From: Coriobacteriia bacterium
Lineage (GTDB): Bacteria > Actinomycetota > Coriobacteriia > Coriobacteriales > Eggerthellaceae
Length of the DNA: 64,000 nt
NCBI GenBank assembly: GCA_030537355.1
Contig: JAUNNF010000006.1
Location: 62,001 to 126,000, forward strand
Direction: 5' to 3'
Shown here: piece after piece, positions 17,494 through 26,910 of the stretch
Numbering within the stretch: the first letter of the stretch is position 1
How the letters are laid out: every line of letters begins with the position of its first letter
Notes under the pieces: generated by a model
Databases searched by the model: none
Told to the model about the DNA's origin: nothing
What the model saw: the letters and a program-made list of their open reading frames with translations, nothing else
Made by a program: the position numbers and the translations under genes

Positions 17494-18660
17494 ATGTTTA
17501 TAACTAATCAAAAAGATTTAAGTGATTTTTTGGCAAGAGCCAACAAAAGTGATGCCGTTTCTGTCGATACCGAATTTATACGAGATAATACCTACTGGCC
17601 TAAACTTTGTTTACTTCAGATGGCTTTGAAAGACGAGGATGTTTTAATAGATCCTTTTAAAGTTGATGTCAGTGTAATTGCTGATTTATTTAAAAATGAG
17701 CATGTGGTAAAAATCTTTCATTCACCAAGGCAGGATATAGAAATTCTCCGTCATGAGTGCGGTTATTTTCCAATACCACTTTTTGATACACAAACAGCCG
17801 CGGCCTTTTTGGGATATTCTCTGCAAATAGGCTATGGTCATCTTGTGGAAAAAGAATTAGGTGTTCATCTAAAAAAAGGTGATTCTTATTCTGATTGGGC
17901 TATGAGACCCTTATCAAAATCGCAATTACAGTATGCTGCTGATGATGTTATATATTTACATGACTTGTATTATAAGATGTCAAAACGCCTCAAAGATTTG
18001 GGGCGATTGGATTGGGTAGCTCAAGATACAAATGCAAAATATTTATATGCAAAAGTGTATGATATTGAGCCACGTGAGAGATTTGCTAAACTTAAACATT
18101 TGGGTTCTCTAAAAGACAAACAGATCTCTATTGCAAGAGAAGTTTGCGAGTGGCGTGAAAATTATGCAATGGAGCATGATATGCCTAGAAAATGGGTCCT
18201 AACTGATAATCAAATACTTGAAATTTGTAAACGTAAGCCTAATAACATAAGCGAGCTTTTTAAAATCAGAGATATTAAGAAAAATTTTGATACTAAATCC
18301 GCCCGAGAAATTGTTGATGCTGTTAAAGCAGGGGTGACTTCTAAAGAATTTCCTTATATCAATAAGGCTGGAGACGTTCAATATCGAAATGAAGATTTTT
18401 CTAATTATGATATAGAAGGCGAGATAGATTTAATGTCTGCAATTGTTAGAATTCGCGCTAAGGAAAACTATATAGCACCTCAAGTTTTATCGTCTAAAAC
18501 TGATTTAAACTTAATTGCTCATGGTGTGAGGTCAGACATTCCAACGCTTAAGGGTTGGCGTAGAGAAATCGTTGGCCTAGATTTACTCGATTTGATGGAT
18601 GGTAAAATTAGTCTTAAATTAGATAAAGGCAAGGTGATAAAAAAATGTATTTCCCAATAG
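17494..18660 (+). CDS. rnd: ribonuclease D
   Basis: 388 residues. The N-terminal DEDDy 3'-5' exonuclease domain has D25 and E27 in VSVDTEF, HSPRQDIEIL, and YAADDVIYLHDLY with the Tyr of the DEDDy subgroup. HRDC-like helical regions follow (about 210-290). It is expected to trim the 3' ends of tRNA and other stable RNAs. The last 16 bases overlap the next gene. The start has no obvious Shine-Dalgarno, and a TATAAT lies close upstream. Confidence 0.9.
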   Translation: MFITNQKDLSDFLARANKSDAVSVDTEFIRDNTYWPKLCLLQMALKDEDVLIDPFKVDVSVIADLFKNEHVVKIFHSPRQDIEILRHECGYFPIPLFDTQTAAAFLGYSLQIGYGHLVEKELGVHLKKGDSYSDWAMRPLSKSQLQYAADDVIYLHDLYYKMSKRLKDLGRLDWVAQDTNAKYLYAKVYDIEPRERFAKLKHLGSLKDKQISIAREVCEWRENYAMEHDMPRKWVLTDNQILEICKRKPNNISELFKIRDIKKNFDTKSAREIVDAVKAGVTSKEFPYINKAGDVQYRNEDFSNYDIEGEIDLMSAIVRIRAKENYIAPQVLSSKTDLNLIAHGVRSDIPTLKGWRREIVGLDLLDLMDGKISLKLDKGKVIKKCISQ

Positions 18661-19334
18661 GATTTGGTGGTAGTGGTTATTGGATGGTATTTTTTATAAT
18701 ACCAATGATTTTAGGAGCTTGTGCGTCAGGTGCTGCCAATAGAAGATTAAATAAGTATGCTCAAGTTGCAAATGATGTAGGATTGACTGGAGCGCAAGCA
18801 GCAGCTAATATGTTAAATTTTCACGAAGTATCAGGTGTAGGTATTGGTACAGGTGGAAGTGGCCAGGATTTTTATAATCCTAAAGACAATACAATTTCTC
18901 TTTCATCCTCTTATTATTCACAAGCATCAGTTACAGCCATTGCTGTGGCATGTCATGAGGCAGGTCATGCGTGTCAACATGCTCAAGGTTATGGGCCTAT
19001 AAAATTTAGAACTGCATTAGTTCCTGTTGTAAATATGGTATCAAATGCATGGATATTTATTTTACTTGCAGGAATTATTTTTAATATAGTGGGGCTTAGC
19101 TATATTGCAGTTATTGCTTTTGGCTTAACTCTTTTATTTCATCTAGTTACACTTCCAGTAGAATTTAATGCTTCCACAAGGGCTATTAAATACCTTGAAA
19201 CCTTAAGTTTATCTGATAATCAGTTTAAGGCATGTAAGCGAATTCTTTGGTCATGCGCTATGACATATGTTGTTGCTGCACTTATCTCAGCATTACAACT
19301 TATTTGGGTATTATTGCGTACAAGACGAGATTAA
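18645..19334 (+). CDS. YugP-type membrane zinc metallopeptidase
   Basis: 229 residues, matching the Zn_peptidase_2/YugP family. One hydrophobic helix lies near the N-terminus (about 11-27). The zinc-binding HEAGH motif is at residues 104-108, followed by ACQHAQGY. Two or three hydrophobic segments are in the C-terminal half. VEFNASTRA near residue 178 matches the family's conserved downstream block. The natural substrate is not known to me. The ATG is preceded by AAGGTGAT inside the rnd reading frame, so this start is well supported. xseA begins right after its stop. Confidence 0.85.
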   Translation: MYFPIGFGGSGYWMVFFIIPMILGACASGAANRRLNKYAQVANDVGLTGAQAAANMLNFHEVSGVGIGTGGSGQDFYNPKDNTISLSSSYYSQASVTAIAVACHEAGHACQHAQGYGPIKFRTALVPVVNMVSNAWIFILLAGIIFNIVGLSYIAVIAFGLTLLFHLVTLPVEFNASTRAIKYLETLSLSDNQFKACKRILWSCAMTYVVAALISALQLIWVLLRTRRD

Positions 19335-20531
19335 ATGGAGAGGCCCGAAACATATTCAGTTAGCGATGCTTTGATGATAGCTAAGATAGGCCTTGAGACT
19401 ATTCACATTAAAATAATAGGTGAAGTTTCAGAGCTTAATGCAAAGCCTGGATACAAAGCTGTTTATTTTACAATTAAGGATAAAAATTCTGCTCTTCCAT
19501 GTCTTATGTGGAAAAATAGATATATGGCTATGGATGCTGACTTGGAACTAGGATCAATGGTAGAAGTTGAAGGCAGGTTTAGTTTATATCAAGCTAAAGG
19601 TAGAATGAACTTTGATGTTGAGTCTTATAATTTAGCAGGCGAGGGAGAGCTACGTATGCAAGTAGCCAAGCTTGCTAAAAAACTTGAGAAAGAAGGTCTT
19701 ACATCAATTGAGAGAAAAAAACCAATTCCCGAATTTACATCAAGAGTAGGAGTAGTAACATCTCCTCGTGGTGCAGTTATTCATGATATATTGCGAACAA
19801 TCAATAGACGCATGCCTACAATTAATGTTGTATTTGCAGGATGTGCAGTTGAAGGCAATAATGCACCTAGTGATATGATTGCCGCTCTAGATTTACTAGA
19901 TAAACAAAATTGTGACGTAATTATACTTGCTAGAGGTGGTGGCTCATTTGAAGATTTGATGCCTTTTAATGATGAGGCCTTGGCATTGAAAATTGTTGAT
20001 ATGGAGACGCCTGTAATTACAGGAATTGGTCATGAACCTGACAACACAATTGCTGATCTGGTCTCTGATTTTAGGGCGTCTACTCCAACAGCAGCAGCAG
20101 AAAAGGTAAGTTATAATCTTGTTGATTATATTAGTAATTATACAGCACGCCTAGATAATGTTAAAAGATCTACACTGAACAGACTTCAATTAACTAGAGA
20201 TAGGTTAAATGACATTGCTTCGCGTCCTATATTTGCTGACCCAACAAAGTTATTTGCATCTGATTTTCAAACTCTAGATTATATACATGAAAAATTAATT
20301 AGTTTGGATTTATTAAAAGATTTTAATAATCAGGTTTCTCTAGCTGCAGCAAAGTTAGAGGACAAATCACCATTAACTATACTTTCTCGTGGTTATAGTG
20401 CAACAACAGATGTAAATGGTAAATTAGTTAAAAGTATAAATGATGTAAATATTGACGACGATATTAATGTAGCCGTTTCAGATGGTATTATAAATGCTAG
20501 AATAAGGAGTAAGCATGAGCAAGAAAATTGA
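19335..20531 (+). CDS. xseA: exodeoxyribonuclease VII large subunit
   Basis: 398 residues. The N-terminal OB-fold (about 1-105) contains GEVSELN and YFTIKDKNSALPC. The catalytic domain has TSPRGAVIHDI, LARGGGSFEDL and TGIGHEPDNTIADLVSDFRASTPTAAAE, all diagnostic for XseA. A helical region follows. With XseB it degrades single-stranded DNA to oligonucleotides in repair. The ATG directly follows the stop of the upstream gene, and the end overlaps xseB by 17 bases. Confidence 0.95.
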   Translation: MERPETYSVSDALMIAKIGLETIHIKIIGEVSELNAKPGYKAVYFTIKDKNSALPCLMWKNRYMAMDADLELGSMVEVEGRFSLYQAKGRMNFDVESYNLAGEGELRMQVAKLAKKLEKEGLTSIERKKPIPEFTSRVGVVTSPRGAVIHDILRTINRRMPTINVVFAGCAVEGNNAPSDMIAALDLLDKQNCDVIILARGGGSFEDLMPFNDEALALKIVDMETPVITGIGHEPDNTIADLVSDFRASTPTAAAEKVSYNLVDYISNYTARLDNVKRSTLNRLQLTRDRLNDIASRPIFADPTKLFASDFQTLDYIHEKLISLDLLKDFNNQVSLAAAKLEDKSPLTILSRGYSATTDVNGKLVKSINDVNIDDDINVAVSDGIINARIRSKHEQEN

Positions 20532-20730
20532 AGATATGTCTTTTAGAGAAGCAATGGAGGAGCTTAATCAAGTTGTATCACAGCTCGAGAGCAATAAGCT
20601 TGAACTTGAAGAAAGCTTGGAAAAGTACAAGTATGGAGTTGAGCTTTTGACTATGTTAAAAGAACGGTTAAATACTGCTTCAGTTTCTGTTGAAGAGTTA
20701 ATGGGTCAGATAGAAGATAATGAGGGTTAA
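20515..20730 (+). CDS. xseB: exodeoxyribonuclease VII small subunit
   Basis: 71 residues, the usual length of XseB. It has the SFREAMEELNQVVSQLE and LEESLEKYKYGVEL helices that form the coiled coil binding XseA. The start ATG overlaps the end of xseA and has an AAGGAG site. Confidence 0.93.
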   Translation: MSKKIEDMSFREAMEELNQVVSQLESNKLELEESLEKYKYGVELLTMLKERLNTASVSVEELMGQIEDNEG

Positions 20731-20732
20731 TT

Positions 20733-21779
20733 ATGTCAGAATCTAGTTTTGAGGCAAGCTTAAAAAAGAGTAATGATGTATGGGCTGATATTGATGTCAA
20801 TCCAAACAAATATAGGATGCTTACAGGCGATAGGCCAACTGGTCACTTGCATATAGGTCATTATTTTGGTAGTTTAAAAAACAGAGTTGAACTCCAAAAT
20901 AAAGGTGTCAATACCATGATTTTGATAGCGGATTATCAGGTTATTACAGACAGAGATAATACCGAGCATATAGAGGATTATGTTTACAATATGCTAGCTG
21001 ACTATATGGCTTGTGGTGTTGATCCTAAAAAGACACCTATTTTTTGCCATAGTGCTGTGGCTGCACTTAACCAGTTGATGCTTCCTTTCTTGTCTTTAGT
21101 TTCTGAAGCTGAATTACTTCGTAATCCTACTGTCAAAACAGAGCAAGCTGCAAGCGGTCATGAATTAACTGGTCTTCTGTTAACTTATCCAGTACATCAG
21201 GCTTGCGATATTCTTTTTTGCAAGGCTAACATTGTACCAGTTGGAAAAGATCAGCTTCCTCATATCGAGCAGACTCGTCAAATTGCTCGCCGTTTCAATA
21301 AACGTTATAAAAAAGTATTTAGAGAGCCTGTTGGATTATTGTCTGACGCTATTGAGGTTCCAGGTTTAGATGGAAGAAAGATGTCAAAGAGTTATGGTAA
21401 TGCAATTTCACTTGCTATGACAGAAGATGAGACAGCAAAACTCATTCGTAAAAGCCAGACAGATAGCGACAGAAATATTACTTATGATCCAGAGAATAGG
21501 CCTGGTGTATCTGCTTTACTTACAACAGCATCGCTATGTAGTGGAAAAAGCCAAGAAGATATAGCAGCTGAAATTGGCGATGGAGGCTCAGGTCAATTAA
21601 AAGCTTATGTAACAGAGTCTGTTAACAATTTCTTAAAAGACATAAGGGTTAAACGAGAAACTTATCTATCTGATAAGGCTCAATTAAAATCTATTTTAAA
21701 TGAGGGAAATAAGTTTGCTAATCATATTGCAGAGAAGACTTTAGAAGAAGTTAAATCTGCAATGAAAATGAACTATTAA
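20733..21779 (+). CDS. trpS: tryptophanyl-tRNA synthetase
   Basis: 348 residues, class I aminoacyl-tRNA synthetase. The HIGH-type motif appears as TGHLHIGHYFGSL after the TGDRPT loop, and the KMSKS loop as GRKMSKSYGN. It charges tRNA-Trp in the cytosol. It starts two bases after the xseB stop and ends at a strong hairpin terminator, making it the last gene of the rnd-to-trpS run. No T-box leader is present. Confidence 0.95.
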   Translation: MSESSFEASLKKSNDVWADIDVNPNKYRMLTGDRPTGHLHIGHYFGSLKNRVELQNKGVNTMILIADYQVITDRDNTEHIEDYVYNMLADYMACGVDPKKTPIFCHSAVAALNQLMLPFLSLVSEAELLRNPTVKTEQAASGHELTGLLLTYPVHQACDILFCKANIVPVGKDQLPHIEQTRQIARRFNKRYKKVFREPVGLLSDAIEVPGLDGRKMSKSYGNAISLAMTEDETAKLIRKSQTDSDRNITYDPENRPGVSALLTTASLCSGKSQEDIAAEIGDGGSGQLKAYVTESVNNFLKDIRVKRETYLSDKAQLKSILNEGNKFANHIAEKTLEEVKSAMKMNY

Positions 21780-21805
21780 AAAAACCCCGATTTCTCGGGG
21801 TTTTT
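21780..21805. terminator. bidirectional rho-independent terminator
   Basis: A perfect inverted repeat with an A-run, CCCCGA, a TTTC loop, TCGGGG and a T-run. It sits between the convergent ends of trpS and the NlpC/P60 gene and can serve both strands, because it has A-tract and U-tract arms. Confidence 0.9.
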
Positions 21806-21810
21806 AAATT

Positions 21811-22833
21811 TTAATATTTAACGAAAACCATGCCTCCTTGGACACCACCATAGCTTACCATTTGTCCACTGCATGGAGCGTGAATCATTGATCCGCCACC
21901 AGCATAAATACCACAATGTTCTTCGTTAACGCAGATATTTCCCGGGCCTGGATTGCTTACTCGAGGCCAGCCTAAGAATGTATATGTAGTTCCTAATCTA
22001 GTCCATCCACCCGTACAACAATGGCTTACAAAACCACTACAATCACAACCAGAAGGGCTACATCCACCCCATACATAAGGTATTTTACCAACACATGCCA
22101 CTGCATTATTATATATGGTAGTACTTCCACCATCACCACCACCTGGTGGTATATCTCCACCACCAGATGGCTTGTATTTTTCACTTTCTTGACGTTGTTG
22201 TTCTTGCATAGCAGCTTGTTGATCAGCTGTTAAAGAATTCAACTTTGCATTCAATGCATTAAGTGTTGATTCTGCATTGTTTTTGATTGCGGCAGCTTCA
22301 TCTGTTTTTGCCGTAGCTACAGCTAATTGTTCATTAAGTATTGCTTCTTGCTGTTCGTTTTCTTCTTTAAGCTGAATACATTTAGTGACAGATCTTCCGT
22401 CTTTAATACTTTGCGAATTAAGATAATCTAAGTTGTTGGCAAATTCAATAAAATCTTTTGCTTCAAACAAACATCCAATAATTCCTGATAAAGTTGAATT
22501 TCTGTATATTGCACGACTACGTTTAGAAATTTGTTTTTTCAAAGCAGCAATTTTAATTTTGTTTTCTTCAATAGTTCTGTGCGCCTCATCAACCTTAGCT
22601 TGAGCTTCTTGCTGATCTTCTAGAGCTTCATAATAATCACGAGAAAGAGCATCAAGTCCGCTACTAGCTTGATTAATTTCAGCTTGAATATCTGCTATTT
22701 CATCAGCTTTTGCTTGAGTTGGAGTAGAACATAATACTCCAAATAAAATAGCAGCGATTATACCGACTGCTAACCCTATACTTATTATTAAACTATAAAC
22801 GTTATGCCTTACGCTTATCTTATTGTTTGTCAT
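21811..22833 (-). CDS. secreted coiled-coil NlpC/P60 peptidoglycan hydrolase
   Basis: 340 residues from ATG 22833. That codon has an AAGGAGG site ten bases upstream, whereas an in-frame TTG nine bases earlier is too close to the site. The N-terminal signal anchor is at about 14-34. A long PcsB-like coiled coil follows (about 44-215), then a glycine-rich linker and a C-terminal NlpC/P60 domain. C265 in DCSGF, H307 in EEHCGIY and H318 are the likely catalytic residues. A peptidoglycan endopeptidase that separates daughter cells is the likely role, which fits the divergent ftsZ. The domain is rich in cysteines (CDCSGFVSHCC). Confidence 0.88.
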   Translation of the reverse strand: MTNNKISVRHNVYSLIISIGLAVGIIAAILFGVLCSTPTQAKADEIADIQAEINQASSGLDALSRDYYEALEDQQEAQAKVDEAHRTIEENKIKIAALKKQISKRSRAIYRNSTLSGIIGCLFEAKDFIEFANNLDYLNSQSIKDGRSVTKCIQLKEENEQQEAILNEQLAVATAKTDEAAAIKNNAESTLNALNAKLNSLTADQQAAMQEQQRQESEKYKPSGGGDIPPGGGDGGSTTIYNNAVACVGKIPYVWGGCSPSGCDCSGFVSHCCTGGWTRLGTTYTFLGWPRVSNPGPGNICVNEEHCGIYAGGGSMIHAPCSGQMVSYGGVQGGMVFVKY

Positions 22834-22889
22834 AAATAACAACCTCCTTATTTAATGCTACGTTTCAAGTCTTCGCATAAAGCTCGAAT

Positions 22890-22918
22890 ATTGTACCATA
22901 TTTGATAAATAATGCAAA
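22890..22918 (-). promoter_or_regulatory. promoter of the NlpC/P60 gene
   Basis: Reading leftward: TTTGCA (22918-22913), a 17-base spacer ending in TGG, then TACAAT (22895-22890). The TG just before the -10 makes it an extended element. The start would give a leader of about 50 bases before the ATG. Confidence 0.5.
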
Positions 22919-22953
22919 CTTTTTTAAATTTTTTAAAAAAAAAGTTTTTTTTC

Positions 22954-22982
22954 TTGCTTGTGTATCTTTTTTAGTGTACTAT
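22954..22982 (+). promoter_or_regulatory. ftsZ promoter
   Basis: TTGCTT (22954-22959), a 17-base spacer and TACTAT (22977-22982). Immediately upstream is an A/T-only stretch with T- and A-runs (22916-22952) that could act as a curved or UP-like element. The leader before the ftsZ ATG is about 43 bases. Confidence 0.6.
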
Positions 22983-23031
22983 ATCCAACATATGTGAAAA
23001 ATGTATAAGTTAGTTAATTGGAGGAATAAAT

Positions 23032-24120
23032 ATGCCAATTCAAAAAGGTTCAGAAAGACTTGCGGTTATTAAAGTCGTTGGTGTTGGTGGTGGTGGCACA
23101 AATGCTGTAAACCGTATGGTTGAAGCAAATGTAAAAGGCGTTGAATTTATTGCTGTAAATACTGATAGACAAGCCCTTTATATGTCTAATGCTGATAAAG
23201 TTATTCATATTGGTGAAGAACTTACTCGTGGTCTTGGTGCTGGCGCTAATCCAGAAATTGGCTGTCAGGCTGCTGAAGAAAGCAGGAGTGAGATTCGTGA
23301 CGCATTAGCAGAAGCAGATATGGTATTTATTACCGCTGGTGAAGGTGGCGGTACTGGTACTGGAGCTGCTCCAATTGTTGCTGAAATTGCGCGTGAGGAA
23401 ATTGGTGCATTAACAGTTGGTGTTGTTACAAAACCATTTGCATTTGAAGGACGCTTACGTAAAAATCAAGCTGACCAGGGTATAGATCTTTTATCCCAAA
23501 AAGTAGATACTTTAATTGTTATTCCTAATGATAGACTACTTGAGATTGTTGAGAAAAAGACAAGCATGATTGATGCTTTTAGAATTGCTGATGATACACT
23601 TCGTCAAGGTATCCAAGGTGTTACTGATTTGATTACTATTCCAGGACTTATCAATCTGGATTTTGCCGACATTAGAACTGTTATGAAAGATGCTGGTACT
23701 GCTATGATGGGTATTGGTATTGCTTCTGGTGAAACTCGTGCTCTAGATGCTGCCCAGCAAGCTACAAATTCTAGTTTGTTAGAAGCTTCTATTAGTGGCG
23801 CAACAAGAGTTCTTTTCTCAATTGCTGGTGGTCCAGACTTGACATTGACTGAAGTTGATCAAGCTGCTAAAACAGTGGAGGCTTGTGCTGACGATTCAGC
23901 AAATATCATTTATGGTCAAATTATTGACGAGAATCTAGATGATAGTGTTCGCATTACTGTTATTGCTACTGGTTTTAAAGGTGGTGCCCCTAAAAAGGTT
24001 TCTATATTAGAAACGACTTCTGAGCCGCTAAGTTCTCCTGTTCCTGCAGTAGAAAACAAAGAGAGCGATTCTCAAGTTGAGGACGAGGAATACATTCCTG
24101 ATTTCTTAAAACGCGATTAA
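23032..24120 (+). CDS. ftsZ: cell division protein FtsZ
   Basis: 362 residues. GTP-binding motifs are [13 protein letters not shown] and the tubulin signature [20 protein letters not shown]-like PNDRLLEI and the [11 protein letters not shown] loop complete the GTPase core. The conserved C-terminal peptide YIPDFLKRD, which binds SepF and other partners, is present after a short acidic linker. It polymerises into the division ring. A GGAGG site precedes the ATG. It is followed by sepF, yggT and divIVA, the usual actinobacterial division order. Confidence 0.97.
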   Translation: MPIQKGSERLAVIKVVGVGGGGTNAVNRMVEANVKGVEFIAVNTDRQALYMSNADKVIHIGEELTRGLGAGANPEIGCQAAEESRSEIRDALAEADMVFITAGEGGGTGTGAAPIVAEIAREEIGALTVGVVTKPFAFEGRLRKNQADQGIDLLSQKVDTLIVIPNDRLLEIVEKKTSMIDAFRIADDTLRQGIQGVTDLITIPGLINLDFADIRTVMKDAGTAMMGIGIASGETRALDAAQQATNSSLLEASISGATRVLFSIAGGPDLTLTEVDQAAKTVEACADDSANIIYGQIIDENLDDSVRITVIATGFKGGAPKKVSILETTSEPLSSPVPAVENKESDSQVEDEEYIPDFLKRD

Positions 24121-24133
24121 TTTCTGGAGCCCT

Positions 24134-24847
24134 ATGCCGCAAAATTTCTACAATGAAGAAGTTGAAGGCATGGGCTCTATTGATAACAATTCTACATTAG
24201 ATCCAAGAGATTCATTTTCTGACAGATTTGAAGTAAAGCAACGTTCTACAACGTCATCTAGAATTTTTAATAAAAACAGAAATTATTCTAATACTGGCGG
24301 AAGTGTTGATATGCGCAGTGTTCCTAAAAGTAAGAATCGAGTTTCTATTGAAAAACCATATTCTTCTGAAGGTTTAAACTCGCTATTTGTTCCAAGTGCT
24401 GATATGAGTAAGTATGACGAGCAAAAAATAGAGAACAATCGTGTAAGTAATGAGGATATGGAATCTAGCGTAAGCCAAGGCAAAAACGGCCGTTTACAGG
24501 TAAAAGTTGAAGGACTTTCTTTTAAGCCTGATTATTCTTATTCAGAAACAATAAACAATGCTCGCAAGGTTAATCGTAAGATAAAAGTATTAAAACCTAT
24601 CAGTTATAGCTCAGTTAAAGATATTACAGTCGCATTTAAAGCAGGTAATATATTGGTTTTATCATTAAAACATACAGATGCAAAAATAGCAAATAAGATA
24701 CTAGATTTTGCTTTAGGCGCATCTAGCATGTGCAATGCAAAAGTTAGTGTCGAGGCCAATAAAACTTATGTTTTTAACAGCGGAGCAGACTTAACAAAAG
24801 AAGAGAAACTTGAATGCATTGATCAGGGGGTTACGTTTAAATCATGA
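24134..24847 (+). CDS. sepF: cell division protein SepF
   Basis: 237 residues. The C-terminal about 90 residues (from KIKVLKPISYSSVKDI) are a SepF domain. The long N-terminal region is low-complexity and rich in Ser, Asn and Arg, as in actinobacterial SepF. SepF is a membrane-binding FtsZ anchor that polymerises at the septum, and it takes the place of FtsA in organisms like this. No typical amphipathic membrane helix is obvious at the extreme N-terminus. A GGAG site lies upstream of ATG 24134. It overlaps yggT by four bases. Confidence 0.85.
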   Translation: MPQNFYNEEVEGMGSIDNNSTLDPRDSFSDRFEVKQRSTTSSRIFNKNRNYSNTGGSVDMRSVPKSKNRVSIEKPYSSEGLNSLFVPSADMSKYDEQKIENNRVSNEDMESSVSQGKNGRLQVKVEGLSFKPDYSYSETINNARKVNRKIKVLKPISYSSVKDITVAFKAGNILVLSLKHTDAKIANKILDFALGASSMCNAKVSVEANKTYVFNSGADLTKEEKLECIDQGVTFKS

Positions 24848-25110
24848 TATTTAGAATTATTATATATATTGCTCATGCCTACTCGTTAATAATATTTATT
24901 TATTGTATATTGTCGTGGTTTCCTTTTGATTCTGTGCTTAAAGTAAAAAATGTATTGGGTAAAATTGTTGATCCATATCTTAACTTATTTAGAAAATTGA
25001 TTCCACCAATAGGTGGCACAATAGATATAAGTCCTATACTCGCCATTGTTGTTTTGGAATTTGCAATCAACATAATAATTAGAGTGTTATCTAACTTAAT
25101 TATTGTATAA
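24844..25110 (+). CDS. yggT: YggT/YlmG family membrane protein
   Basis: 88 residues with two hydrophobic segments around the family motif WFPFDS and the block VDPYLNLFRKLIPPIGG-IDISPI. This family sits beside sepF in Gram-positive division clusters and is implicated in envelope or chromosome organisation. It starts with an ATGA overlap on the sepF stop. Confidence 0.9.
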   Translation: MIFRIIIYIAHAYSLIIFIYCILSWFPFDSVLKVKNVLGKIVDPYLNLFRKLIPPIGGTIDISPILAIVVLEFAINIIIRVLSNLIIV

Positions 25111-25111
25111 T
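25106..25111 (+). promoter_or_regulatory. candidate divIVA -10 element
   Basis: TATAAT overlapping the yggT stop codon and preceded directly by TTG, as before tilS. It is followed 30 bases later by the divIVA ATG and its AGGAGAGG ribosome-binding site. A -35 is not obvious, so this is only a candidate internal promoter. Confidence 0.4.
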
Positions 25112-25140
25112 GTAAGAAAATCAAGGAGAGAGGAAAAATT

Positions 25141-25848
25141 ATGGCATTAACAGCAAGCGATATTGATAATCAGAGTTTTTCAGTTGACAGAAAAGGTTAT
25201 AGTATTGAAGAAGTTGACGTATTTTTAGAGAGAGTTTCTAAGGAAGTCGATATTTTTAATTCTAAAATTTCAGAGTATGAAAAAAAGATTCAAAGTATCA
25301 ATGATGATGCTAGAGCGGAAGCTTCTCAAAAAAATGCAGAACTTGAAAAAAAAATTGCAGATCAGCAATCTGAAATTGAAAAACTTAATAAAGAACTTGA
25401 AGATAGAACTGTTGACGGTAAAGCAATTTCTGAAGCCTTAATTGTTGCACAGCGTTCTGCTGAAAAAATTGTTGCTGAAGCAAATGATAAATCTGCAAAA
25501 ATTATTAAAGACGCTAACGAGAAGGCTGATTATATTGAAAAAGATGCTGACGATCAAAAGAAACGTGTTCTTGCTGAGATAGATAAATTAGATAAGGAAC
25601 GTAAAGCTACTCAAAAAGAGTATCAGGGAATGTTAAGAGATATTGTATCTGCTATGAATAAACACTTGACTGATGTTAATGCTGAACCAAAAAAGAAAGA
25701 CGACGCAGATAAAACAAACTCTTCTAAGCCTGTCAAGCAAGCAAAAGCTCCTGCTCCAAAACCAGCAGCTGTTACTCCAAAACCTGAACCTCAAAAAGAT
25801 TTTTCTGGATTTGGTGATACAGATTTTGGTGAGGATGCTATTGACTAA
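25141..25848 (+). CDS. divIVA: DivIVA-domain polar growth/division protein
   Basis: 235 residues. The N-terminal DivIVA lipid-binding domain reads ALTASDIDNQSFSVDRKGYS and EEVDVFLERV. A long coiled coil follows (about 30-180). The tail is Lys/Pro/Ala-rich and ends in an acidic peptide. DivIVA/Wag31-type proteins bind curved membranes and recruit the wall machinery, and they are substrates of PknB-type kinases in actinobacteria, whose gene cluster lies upstream in this window. Strong ribosome-binding site (AGGAGAGG). Confidence 0.93.
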   Translation: MALTASDIDNQSFSVDRKGYSIEEVDVFLERVSKEVDIFNSKISEYEKKIQSINDDARAEASQKNAELEKKIADQQSEIEKLNKELEDRTVDGKAISEALIVAQRSAEKIVAEANDKSAKIIKDANEKADYIEKDADDQKKRVLAEIDKLDKERKATQKEYQGMLRDIVSAMNKHLTDVNAEPKKKDDADKTNSSKPVKQAKAPAPKPAAVTPKPEPQKDFSGFGDTDFGEDAID

Positions 25849-26134
25849 TAAATATACTAACATTGTAAATGTACATGTCACGCCCAAAAGTGGGCGTGAT
25901 TGTTTATGTGGACTGGAACCTGATCAAAAGGGCATGCCATTGCTTAAAATTAAAGTTACTGCTCCTCCTGATAAAGGTAAGGCAAACATGGCTGTTTGTA
26001 ATTTATTAAGCAAAAGTATAAAAATACCTAAAAGTAAAATCAATGTGATTAGAGGTCACAAGTCTAGGTATAAACAAGTTGGTATAGATTGCGAAGAGGA
26101 TAAATTTAATTCTTGGTTAGATACTTGTCTTTAA
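25841..26134 (+). CDS. YggU/DUF167 family protein
   Basis: 97 residues matching the small DUF167/UPF0235 family: VHVTPKSGRD, LKIKVTAPPDKGKAN and INVIRGHKSRYKQV. Its function is unknown. The start is chosen as TTG 25841, which has GGTGAGG six bases upstream. The ATG at 25835 directly abuts that site, leaving no spacing. It overlaps the divIVA end by eight bases. Its 3' end overlaps the convergent phosphatase gene by 29 bases. Confidence 0.82.
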   Translation: MTNKYTNIVNVHVTPKSGRDCLCGLEPDQKGMPLLKIKVTAPPDKGKANMAVCNLLSKSIKIPKSKINVIRGHKSRYKQVGIDCEEDKFNSWLDTCL

Positions 26135-26903
26135 GTTTTTGCTTTATATCCTCGCTAATTTTTAATTCGTTAGTAATATAGTTATCTACAGAACCATATT
26201 CATCAATAACATAGTTAACTAAGCTTTCTATATATTCTATATCAGAAGTTTGCATATACATAAAAGCATCTACATTGATATTAAAATCAAATTTCTCAAT
26301 AATTTTGTCCATTGATTGTTCAATATGAGGAATTAAGAAACCTGTTGAATAAATATAATCATCATATATTGTATCCTTGTCAACTCCTAAAATGTATAAG
26401 ATGAGTGCTGCAGCCATTCCAGCTCGATCTTTTCCATAGCTACAGTGCCAATATGTTGCATTTGTATTATCATCTGCTAATATGTTAATAAAGTTTCTGT
26501 ACGCTTTTTGAGAATCTTTGTTACTGGCGATAAGAATATAAAAATCTGACATTAGTTTTTTTGCTTCTTTTTCTGTAAGAACATGCGCTTGCTCAAGAGT
26601 CATACTTTGCGATTCTTTGTCTTTAGCAAGAATCATTTTCATTTTTTTGACTATTGGATTGTGTATGTATTTAGAATTAGGAAACTTATCTTGTGGATGT
26701 GGCATTTCTTCAACTTCATTAAAAGTACGAAGATCAATTATTGTATCTATTTTGTTTGATAATGTTTTCGTATCATTGTCAGAAGCATAAAATAAAGCTG
26801 TACCTCTAAAAAGCTTACCTTTTTTTATAATACTACCATCCTTGGTTTTTGTACCACCAAGGTCTCTTACGTTTTGTAATGTTTCAAAATTATATACTTT
26901 CAT
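26106..26903 (-). CDS. tyrosine-protein phosphatase (Y_phosphatase3 type)
   Basis: 265 residues. The N-terminal NVRDLGG motif and LFRGTAL are typical of this bacterial dual-specificity or lipid phosphatase group. The catalytic HCX5R loop is H153-C154 to R160 (HCSYGKDRAG). The substrate is unknown and could be a phosphoprotein or a phosphoinositide-like lipid. The ATG is seven bases after the CCA of tRNA-Ser(CGA) on the same strand and has no Shine-Dalgarno. The gene therefore appears to be the last member of an htrA-tRNA-tRNA-phosphatase transcript. Confidence 0.87.
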   Translation of the reverse strand: MKVYNFETLQNVRDLGGTKTKDGSIIKKGKLFRGTALFYASDNDTKTLSNKIDTIIDLRTFNEVEEMPHPQDKFPNSKYIHNPIVKKMKMILAKDKESQSMTLEQAHVLTEKEAKKLMSDFYILIASNKDSQKAYRNFINILADDNTNATYWHCSYGKDRAGMAAALILYILGVDKDTIYDDYIYSTGFLIPHIEQSMDKIIEKFDFNINVDAFMYMQTSDIEYIESLVNYVIDEYGSVDNYITNELKISEDIKQKLKDKYLTKN

Positions 26904-26910
26904 AATTTAA

